Source of the DNA: Candidatus Stahliibacteriota bacterium
Lineage (GTDB): Bacteria > Hydrothermota > Tepidihabitantia > SM23-42
DNA length: 6,382 nt
Direction of reading: 5' to 3'
NCBI GenBank assembly: GCA_004376785.1
Contig: SOIY01000337.1
Coordinates: 1-6,382 of the forward strand
The position numbers and the translations under genes were made by a program. Position 1 is the stretch's first letter. The number at the start of each line of letters is the position of its first letter. Under the pieces are notes generated by a model. The model was not told the DNA's origin. It saw only the letters and a program-made list of their open reading frames with translations, and did not search any database. This document shows positions 1 to 4,736 of the stretch, piece after piece.

Positions 1-7
1 ATATGGG

Positions 8-35
8 TTGACAATTTAAGGAATTTCTGTATAAT
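8..35 (+). promoter_or_regulatory. sigma70-type promoter of the metal-uptake operon
   Basis: A perfect -35 hexamer TTGACA (8-13) and a perfect -10 hexamer TATAAT (30-35) are separated by 16 bp. Transcription would be expected to start around position 42, leaving a leader of about 38 nt before the ATG at 80. It is the only strong promoter seen ahead of the five closely packed genes that follow, so it probably drives all of them. The expected start lies inside the palindromic operator at 40-54, so the promoter can be blocked by a bound repressor. Confidence 0.85.
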
Positions 36-39
36 TATT

Positions 40-54
40 TGCAAATGATTTGCA
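40..54. promoter_or_regulatory. Fur/Zur-box-like operator, perfect 7-1-7 palindrome
   Basis: TGCAAAT-G-ATTTGCA is a perfect inverted repeat of 7-bp arms around one central base, the geometry typical of Fur-superfamily operators (Fur, Zur, PerR). It begins 4 bp after the -10 hexamer and covers the predicted transcription start, a position suited to repression. The half-site ATTTGCA recurs at 37-43 and 61-67, and a 12-bp direct repeat TAATTATTTGCA occurs at 32-43 and 56-67, so more than one repressor dimer may bind. The gene immediately downstream encodes a Fur-family protein, so autoregulation is the natural reading. That this protein binds here is inferred from position. Confidence 0.8.
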
Positions 55-67
55 CTAATTATTTGCA

Positions 68-73
68 GAGGAG
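68..73 (+). promoter_or_regulatory. ribosome binding site of the Fur-family gene
   Basis: GAGGAG lies 6 nt upstream of the ATG at 80 and supports that start codon. It directly abuts the third ATTTGCA half-site (61-67). Confidence 0.8.
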
Positions 74-79
74 TAAAGA

Positions 80-481
80 ATGAAGTTCAGGTTGACTGAT
101 TTGAGAAAGGAAATTTTAAGCGTTATTGATAAAGCAAAAAAACCGCTAAATGCAAAAATTGTTAAGAAACGTTTAATATCTCAACCTGATTTTTCTACAA
201 TTTACAGGGCATTGGATTTTCTTGAGAGACAAAAATTTGTATACTCAGTTTCATTTGCCGGGGTGAAATATTATTTCACAAGTAAAAAAGGCAATGGACA
301 CTTTCTGGTTTGCAAAAAGTGCAGGGAAATTCTTGAGTTTAAAGATTGTGTGGCTGAAAGCTTGCAGGAAAGAATTCAACAAAAATATAATTATAAGATT
401 AGCGAGCATGTTCTTTATTTTGAAGGACTGTGCTCAGAATGTCAGAATTACTTAAACAAAAAGTCTAAAGTAATGAGTTAG
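80..481 (+). CDS. Fur-family metal-responsive transcriptional repressor, probably Zur-like
   Basis: This 133-residue protein has the usual length and layout of the Fur superfamily. An N-terminal winged helix runs over about residues 1-70, with recognition-helix motif DFSTIYRALDFLE (37-49). A C-terminal metal-binding and dimerisation domain follows. Two CxxC pairs, C78/C81 and C118/C121, would form the structural zinc site. H74, C90, H110 and E115 are candidate sensor-site ligands. The HHxH cluster common before the first CxxC in Fur and Zur is reduced to GNGHF, leaving only H74. Such proteins bind palindromic operators as metal-loaded dimers in the cytoplasm. Being first in an operon with a ZnuABC-like importer, behind a 7-1-7 operator, suggests it represses its own transcript when metal is plentiful. 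Zinc sensing is inferred from the transporter; Fur, Mur or PerR-type specificity is not excluded. The start is supported by GAGGAG 6 nt upstream. Confidence 0.9.
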   Translation: MKFRLTDLRKEILSVIDKAKKPLNAKIVKKRLISQPDFSTIYRALDFLERQKFVYSVSFAGVKYYFTSKKGNGHFLVCKKCREILEFKDCVAESLQERIQQKYNYKISEHVLYFEGLCSECQNYLNKKSKVMS

Positions 482-484
482 ATA

Positions 485-502
485 ATAATAAGAGCTTATT
501 AT
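485..502. repeat. 8-2-8 inverted repeat overlapping the znuA start codon
   Basis: ATAATAAG (485-492) and CTTATTAT (495-502) are perfect reverse complements separated by AG. The right arm ends on the first two bases of the ATG at 501. As RNA it could form a weak A-U stem of 7 bp with a 4-nt loop that would partly hide the start codon and the weak AAGAG ribosome site (490-494). As DNA it is an 18-bp dyad. Its function is unknown and its AT-only arms make chance occurrence possible. Confidence 0.4.
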
Positions 503-1385
503 GCAACGATATATTTTCTTTATACTATTTATAATATTAATATTTACTATAGATTGTGTTCAACAAGAAAAAGAATCAGATAAAATCAATGTTGTAGTAA
601 GTATAATGCCCTTAGCAGAGTTTGCTGAAAAAGTCGGTAGGGATAAGGCAAGTGTGTCAGTTATGGTGCCTCCAGGTGCATCACCACACACTTATGAACC
701 AACACCCGGTCAATTAGTAAAATTAAGCAAAGCAAAGTTGTATATAAAGGTTGGTTCACCTATTGAATTTGAATTGGTATGGCTTGATAGGATATTATCA
801 GCGAATAAAGATATATTTATTATTGATGCTTCTTATGGCATAGAATTTATGAATGTGGTGTATAAACATCATCATGAGCAAAACGAACATTACTATATTG
901 GAGATGATCCGCACATATGGCTTTCGCCCAAAAATGCAAAAATCATGGTTGAAAATATCTATAATGGATTTGTCTCAATCGATCCAGATAATAAAGAATA
1001 TTATTCAGAAAACAAAAGATCATATCTTAGAGAATTGGATGAGCTGGATCTCGAAATTGAGATATTATTGGCAGATAAAATAAACAGAAGATTCATGGTG
1101 TATCATCCGTCCTGGGCTTACTTTGCAAGAGATTATAACTTAGAGCAAATTCCCATTGAAAAAGGCGGTAAAGAACCAACAGCACGGAGTATCCAGTTTC
1201 TCATTGAACAAGCCAGAATACAGAATATAAGGGTTATTTTTGCATCCCCGCAATTTAATACTGAAAGTGCAGAAGTAATTGCCAGAGAAATTAAAGGGCA
1301 GGTTGTTTTGATCGATCCATTACAAAAAGATTATATTACCAACATGAAAAAGATAGCACGAGTTTTATCAGAGGTAATGGAGTAA
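501..1385 (+). CDS. znuA: metal ABC transporter substrate-binding protein, ZnuA-like (cluster 9)
   Basis: This 294-residue extracytoplasmic protein would capture Zn(II), or possibly Mn(II), and hand it to the membrane permease. Residues 1-18 are a very hydrophobic export signal followed by C19. The sequence TIDC is a poor lipobox (Asp at -1), so lipid anchoring is possible but not assured. Family motifs are VVSIMPLAEF (32-41), GASPHTYEPTPGQL (59-72), DPHIWLSP (136-143), MVYHPSW (199-205) and VVLIDPL (268-274). These supply probable ligands H63, H138, H202 and D272. A short His-rich loop (H123-H125, H130) lies before the second ligand, as in many zinc-binding members, and favours zinc over manganese. 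The gene starts 19 bp after the regulator gene with only a weak AAGAG ribosome site, and ends 4 bp before the ATPase gene. The H-H-H-D set also occurs in Mn-binding relatives, so the metal is inferred. Confidence 0.92.
   Translation: MQRYIFFILFIILIFTIDCVQQEKESDKINVVVSIMPLAEFAEKVGRDKASVSVMVPPGASPHTYEPTPGQLVKLSKAKLYIKVGSPIEFELVWLDRILSANKDIFIIDASYGIEFMNVVYKHHHEQNEHYYIGDDPHIWLSPKNAKIMVENIYNGFVSIDPDNKEYYSENKRSYLRELDELDLEIEILLADKINRRFMVYHPSWAYFARDYNLEQIPIEKGGKEPTARSIQFLIEQARIQNIRVIFASPQFNTESAEVIAREIKGQVVLIDPLQKDYITNMKKIARVLSEVME
1379..1382 (+). promoter_or_regulatory. ribosome binding site of the ATPase gene
   Basis: GGAG lies 7 nt before the ATG at 1390 and is embedded in the last codons and stop of the upstream gene. 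This implies that translation of the two genes is tied together and supports the chosen start. Confidence 0.65.
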
Positions 1386-1389
1386 AAAA

Positions 1390-2154
1390 ATGAAAAATGG
1401 TGTCATAGTCGACTTGCAGCATATATTCTTTTCGTATGGTAAAGTGGTTGTATTGGAGGATGTTAGCATTAAACTAAAGCAAAATGATTTTCTAAGTATC
1501 ATTGGTCCGAACGGTGGGGGTAAGACTACAATTCTGAAGATTATTCTTGGTTTGATTGAACCGGATAAGGGTAGTGTTTTTGTCTTTGGGAATTCTCCAA
1601 AAGCAGCAAGGAAATTCATTGGCTATTTGCCACAGCTCTTTACCTTTGATTATGATTTTCCTGTAAGTATAATGGATGTTGTGCTGATGGGCAGATTGGG
1701 AAAACGGGGTCTGGGAAAGAAGTACACAAAAGAAGATTATCAGATTTGCTTAGAGACATTAGCTATGGTTGGTATGGAACATTTAAAGGACAGCCAGATT
1801 GGCAATTTATCCGGCGGACAAAGACAACGGGTTTTTATTGCCAGGGCTTTGTCTACGAACCCTAAACTATTACTCCTGGATGAACCTGTAGCCAGTGTCG
1901 ACACAAAATGGCAGCAGACCTTTTACGAATTATTACAGGAGTTAAATAAAGAAATAGCTATTATCATGGTTACGCATGATATTAGTGTAGTTTCCACATA
2001 TATTGACAAAATAGCCTGTGTCAACAGAAGATTATATTACCACGGTTCAAAAAAAGAAGGTATGCATAAAATATCAGAAATGTATGAATGCCCGGTGCAA
2101 TTAATTACACATGATACTCCGCACAGTTCTTCAGGGGAGAGGACCAATGATTGA
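1390..2154 (+). CDS. znuC: metal ABC transporter ATP-binding protein, ZnuC-like
   Basis: This 254-residue cytoplasmic ATPase powers the metal importer. All nucleotide-binding landmarks are intact: Walker A GPNGGGKTT (39-47), Q-loop Q82 in YLPQ, signature LSGGQRQRV (140-148), Walker B LLLLDEP with catalytic E165, D-loop SVD (169-171) and switch His H196 in VTHD. The tail motif CPVQLITHDTPH (234-245) matches the CPxxLIxHxxPH ending common in ATPases of zinc and manganese importers, which supports this subfamily over generic ABC ATPases. It starts 4 bp after the binding-protein gene behind GGAG. Its end overlaps the permease start by 8 bp, so the two are probably translationally coupled. Nothing looks truncated or unusual. 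Confidence 0.94.
   Translation: MKNGVIVDLQHIFFSYGKVVVLEDVSIKLKQNDFLSIIGPNGGGKTTILKIILGLIEPDKGSVFVFGNSPKAARKFIGYLPQLFTFDYDFPVSIMDVVLMGRLGKRGLGKKYTKEDYQICLETLAMVGMEHLKDSQIGNLSGGQRQRVFIARALSTNPKLLLLDEPVASVDTKWQQTFYELLQELNKEIAIIMVTHDISVVSTYIDKIACVNRRLYYHGSKKEGMHKISEMYECPVQLITHDTPHSSSGERTND
2134..2142 (+). promoter_or_regulatory. ribosome binding site that fixes the permease start
   Basis: The purine stretch GGGGAGAGG lies inside the 3' end of the ATPase gene; its GGAG core (2136-2139) is 7 nt before the ATG at 2147. An earlier in-frame ATG at 2111 has no such site and would add 12 polar residues not expected before the first membrane helix. This decides in favour of 2147. Confidence 0.75.
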
Positions 2155-2956
2155 GATCTTGCAATATGAATTTATGAGAAATGCACTTTTAGCAGCTATT
2201 TTAGTCAGTATTGCTTGTGGTATTGTTGGAACTTTTGTTGTGGTCAAAAAAATAGTATTTATCAGTGGAGGGATAACACATGCTGCGTTTGGTGGAATAG
2301 GTTTAGGATATTTTCTTGGTATCAATCCTATATTAACTGCGATACCGTTTAGTTTGCTGTCTGCAATAGGGATAGGTATAATAAGCAAGAGAACCAAAAT
2401 CAGCGAGGATTCGGCAATTGGAATATTGTGGGCAGTTGGTATGGCAATGGGAATTCTTTTTATTGGATTAACTCCTGGTTATGCACCGGATTTGTTCAGT
2501 TACTTGTTTGGATCAATACTCACTGTACCTTTTTCAGATATTATTCTTATGATTGTTCTTGATATAATTATAATCGTAACAGTGCTGGTTTTATATAAGG
2601 AATTTCAAGCCCTGTCATTTGACGAAGAGTTTTCAGAGATTACTGGAGTGCCTACAAGAACTTTGTATTTGCTATTACTCTGCCTTGTGGCTTTAAGTGT
2701 CATTGTGCTTATCAAAGTCATCGGTATTATTCTTGTTATCGCATTGTTTACTATACCTACAGCCATAGCTAAGCAATTTACCAATAAATTAAAGAAATTA
2801 ATAATTTATTCAACAATGAGTGCTACAATTTTAACAGTAGCTGGATTATGGCTTTCTTACTTTTTTGATCTACCCTCAGGAGCAGTTATTGTTTTAGTTT
2901 TAGCGTTTGTCTTTTTTATTTCAGTTTTAATAAAAAAGCTCTATATAAAGACTTAA
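2147..2956 (+). CDS. znuB: metal ABC transporter permease, ZnuB-like (ABC-3 family)
   Basis: From the ATG at 2147 this is a 269-residue inner-membrane protein that would form the metal channel as a homodimer. Hydrophobic segments suggest about eight membrane helices, at roughly 11-33, 46-60, 62-80, 91-109, 130-149, 172-205 (probably two), 218-240 and 244-263. ABC-3 family motifs are SGGITHAAFGGIGLGYFLGI (40-59), usually seen as GDALSHAxLPGxALG; the cytoplasmic loop SFDEEFSEITGVPTR (157-171), which contacts the ATPase; and VIGIILVIALFTIPTAIA (191-208). It overlaps the end of the ATPase gene by 8 bp. The same fold serves zinc, manganese and some iron importers, so the substrate rests on the neighbouring genes. 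Confidence 0.93.
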   Translation: MIEILQYEFMRNALLAAILVSIACGIVGTFVVVKKIVFISGGITHAAFGGIGLGYFLGINPILTAIPFSLLSAIGIGIISKRTKISEDSAIGILWAVGMAMGILFIGLTPGYAPDLFSYLFGSILTVPFSDIILMIVLDIIIIVTVLVLYKEFQALSFDEEFSEITGVPTRTLYLLLLCLVALSVIVLIKVIGIILVIALFTIPTAIAKQFTNKLKKLIIYSTMSATILTVAGLWLSYFFDLPSGAVIVLVLAFVFFISVLIKKLYIKT

Positions 2957-2958
2957 TA

Positions 2959-3876
2959 ATGACAATACACCTGGCAAATATAGATAAATTACTTGCATTT
3001 GTAATGAAGAAAACTTCTGCTCAAAAAATAATTGATATTCTTTATGAAAAGGTCAAATTTATGGTTGAGCGGCATATAACTATGCGTGATGTAGAAAGTT
3101 TTATTGCCTATCTTAAATTTCAACTTCCTTCATCAACTAATACCGGGTATTTAAAATTTAATCAAAGTTTGATTCAAGATTTTATCAACCATACCTATAT
3201 AGGTTTTCCTGAACATGTCCATGAAGTCAGGAATAAAAAAATGTTTGAGTATTTTAAAAACAACATAAGAACAGGAGATGAAATAAATAATAAAAATATT
3301 GAAGTTTTAGAACGGATACTAAAAGAAGACACAAGTCCCACTGGAGAAAGTTTAAAGAACCATGCTCTTGTTGCCTTAATATTTAAATGGCTACAAGGCC
3401 CATTACAAAAACAATTATCCAAGGATCTAAAAACCCATGTGATTTTTTTGGCAACGATCTTTGGTCAGCATGAAACAAAGATGTTGTTTGATGTTAAATG
3501 GGAAACTTATAAGACATCAGGAAAGGATTTGGATTTGATTGTCAAAGAATATGATAATTTTGAAATTGCTATAAAGGATGCAATTAAGATGATAAGAAAT
3601 GCTCAAACGAAAATTAGTAATGCTAATCCTGTTCATGAGCAATTTTACATTGTTTTCGAATGTCTTTATCGGCTATTTAAAATGAGTCAAATAAACAAAC
3701 TCGATGATATTTCGACATTTAAAGATAAAATACTTGTGGCAACTACCTTAATCTGTTTACAAGATGAATTTGTAGAAAAGACTCCTGAACTAAAAAGCCT
3801 TATTCTGCTTTTCCTTACATATTATTACAAGTTTCGTGACCCGCGTTCCAGTGCCGCAAAGATACACTGGAGATAA
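2959..3876 (+). CDS. hypothetical protein in the metal-uptake operon, unrecognised
   Basis: I do not recognise this 305-residue protein. It is Lys/Asn/Ile-rich and looks mostly alpha-helical and soluble: no export signal, no long hydrophobic helix, and regularly spaced aromatic and aliphatic residues (for example 110-170, 200-245 and 255-292). Histidines occur in HTYIGFPEHVHE (78-89) and GQHE (169-172), but no standard metal-site or catalytic motif is visible. The only cysteines are C235 and C266. The chosen ATG lies 2 bp after the permease stop with just a weak AAAG upstream; M16 (3004) and M35 (3061, AAGG at 3048-3051) are alternative starts. Its contiguity with the transporter genes implies co-transcription and suggests, without proving, a role in metal handling or a product needed under metal limitation. 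It is among the most AT-rich genes here (positions 3241-3300 contain 11 G or C of 60). Confidence 0.8.
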   Translation: MTIHLANIDKLLAFVMKKTSAQKIIDILYEKVKFMVERHITMRDVESFIAYLKFQLPSSTNTGYLKFNQSLIQDFINHTYIGFPEHVHEVRNKKMFEYFKNNIRTGDEINNKNIEVLERILKEDTSPTGESLKNHALVALIFKWLQGPLQKQLSKDLKTHVIFLATIFGQHETKMLFDVKWETYKTSGKDLDLIVKEYDNFEIAIKDAIKMIRNAQTKISNANPVHEQFYIVFECLYRLFKMSQINKLDDISTFKDKILVATTLICLQDEFVEKTPELKSLILLFLTYYYKFRDPRSSAAKIHWR

Positions 3877-3899
3877 GTGTCTGATTTTCTTGATTAGAC
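3847..3899 (+). other. two small hairpins at the 3' end of the operon, doubtful terminator
   Basis: TCCAGTG (3847-3853) pairs with CACTGGA (3865-3871) across an 11-nt loop inside the final codons of the hypothetical gene. GTCTGAT (3879-3885) pairs with ATTAGAC (3893-3899), with one G-U pair, across 7 nt just after the stop. Neither is followed by a T run, so this is not a standard intrinsic terminator. They could mark the transcript's 3' end or be coincidental. Confidence 0.3.
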
Positions 3900-3923
3900 T
3901 ACAAATATAAATAAAGTATATAG

Positions 3924-4664
3924 ATGGCTCTTGAACGTTTACAAAAAATTATTGCCCGGGCAGGTATTGCTTCCCGCAGAAGGGCTGAGCAGTTGATGTT
4001 GGAAGGCAGAGTTACGGTTAATGGTAAGGTAGCTAACAAACTCGGAATGCGCGCAGATGCAGAAGTGGATCACATCAAGGTCAATGGCAAGCTACTTTAT
4101 CCCGCCTCAGTGCCAAAACACTACTTTGTTGCATTTAAGCCACAAAGGATGATTACATCACTTGCCGACCCTGAGGGTCGGCCTACAATAGCTGATATGC
4201 TGCGTACCCGGAAAATCCGCGTAAGGGTTTTCCCTGTTGGCAGACTTGATTGGGACGCAGACGGTCTTTTGTTACTCACGAATGATGGAGAGCTCGCTAA
4301 CCGCGTGATGCATCCGCGAACACATCTTCCAAAGGTTTATCGAGTTAAGGTGAAGGGGTATCCGAGTGAACAGGTGTTAGAACGGCTTCGTAAAGGTGTT
4401 AAGATTGAAAATGGAGTACAGACTTTACCGGCAAAGGTTATCAAGGGACGTGCGACTGAAGGCAATACAGTGCTCAAAGTTGTTATAATGGAGGGCAGGC
4501 ATCATCAGTTGAAGAAGATGTTCGAGCGTGTCGGGCACCCGGTGCGCGCCATCCGCAGAATTGCCATAGGTTCTTTATCATTAGGACAGTTGCGTAAAGG
4601 CGAGATCAGGCGGTTGAGCAATGATGAGTTGGCGCGTTTGAAAAAGGAATTGGGTATGGAGTGA
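3924..4664 (+). CDS. rluB: S4-domain 23S/16S rRNA pseudouridine synthase, RluB/RsuA family
   Basis: This 246-residue enzyme isomerises a uridine in ribosomal RNA to pseudouridine. Residues 2-60 form an S4 RNA-binding domain (RLQKIIARAGIASRRRAEQL, 5-24; GRVTVNGK, 28-35). The catalytic domain follows, with KPQRMITSLADPEGRPTI (72-89), the active-site motif GRLDWDADGLLLLTNDGE (106-123) with catalytic D109, and EGRHHQLKKMFERVGHPV (190-207), where the family more often has EGRNRQVRRM. Length and domain order match RluB of most bacteria (23S, near the peptidyl-transferase centre); RsuA (16S) cannot be excluded. There is no clear ribosome site before the ATG at 3924, although the S4 domain begins there as expected. 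The gene is distinctly richer in GC than its neighbours (positions 4261-4320 contain 31 G or C of 60), which may reflect transfer or different codon selection. Confidence 0.93.
   Translation: MALERLQKIIARAGIASRRRAEQLMLEGRVTVNGKVANKLGMRADAEVDHIKVNGKLLYPASVPKHYFVAFKPQRMITSLADPEGRPTIADMLRTRKIRVRVFPVGRLDWDADGLLLLTNDGELANRVMHPRTHLPKVYRVKVKGYPSEQVLERLRKGVKIENGVQTLPAKVIKGRATEGNTVLKVVIMEGRHHQLKKMFERVGHPVRAIRRIAIGSLSLGQLRKGEIRRLSNDELARLKKELGME
4164..4233 (+). other. two stable hairpins inside the pseudouridine synthase gene
   Basis: GCCGACCC (4164-4171) and GGGTCGGC (4175-4182) form a perfect 8-bp GC-rich stem with a 3-nt loop. GGAAAATCC (4210-4218) and GGGTTTTCC (4225-4233) form a 9-bp stem with one G-U pair and a 6-nt loop. 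The first stem encodes the conserved ADPEGRP segment, so protein constraint may explain part of it. No T run follows either one. Confidence 0.35.
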
Positions 4665-4702
4665 TGAGGGGAGAGGAGATTTTTGAATTTATTCTGTTGT
4701 TA

Positions 4703-4730
4703 TTGACTCTTTAAAATTTCAAGATATAAT
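4703..4730 (+). promoter_or_regulatory. sigma70-type promoter of the methyltransferase gene, leaderless arrangement
   Basis: TTGACT (4703-4708), one mismatch from consensus, and a perfect TATAAT (4725-4730) are separated by 16 bp. Transcription normally begins about 7 nt after the -10 hexamer, which here is at or next to the GTG start codon at 4737. The transcript would then have essentially no 5' leader. No Shine-Dalgarno sequence lies between the promoter and the gene, which agrees with this reading. Confidence 0.7.
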
Positions 4731-4736
4731 TTATCT

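Noticed and set aside
853..1083. 76-codon open frame on the + strand
   Set aside because: It lies wholly inside the binding-protein gene in another frame, has no ribosome site and resembles no family; the enclosing gene has clear conserved motifs.
1368..1619. 83-codon open frame on the - strand
   Set aside because: It is antisense to the start of the ATPase gene, including Walker A, and its sequence reflects the reverse of conserved codons.
2111..2146. Upstream ATG extension of the permease by 12 residues
   Set aside because: It has no ribosome site and adds polar residues; ATG 2147 has GGGGAGAGG at a good distance and the usual short N-terminus before the first helix.
2131..2397. 88-codon open frame on the - strand
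   Set aside because: It is a shadow of the permease gene; its hydrophobic and proline-rich composition follows from antisense membrane-helix codons.
3195..3422. 75-codon open frame on the - strand
   Set aside because: It is antisense within the hypothetical gene, with no ribosome site or promoter of its own.
3890..3922. Promoter for the pseudouridine synthase gene (TTGATT 3890-3895 with TATAAA or TATATA)
   Set aside because: Spacers are 10 or 21 bp, outside the workable range, and other -35 candidates match poorly; a promoter may exist but I cannot place it.
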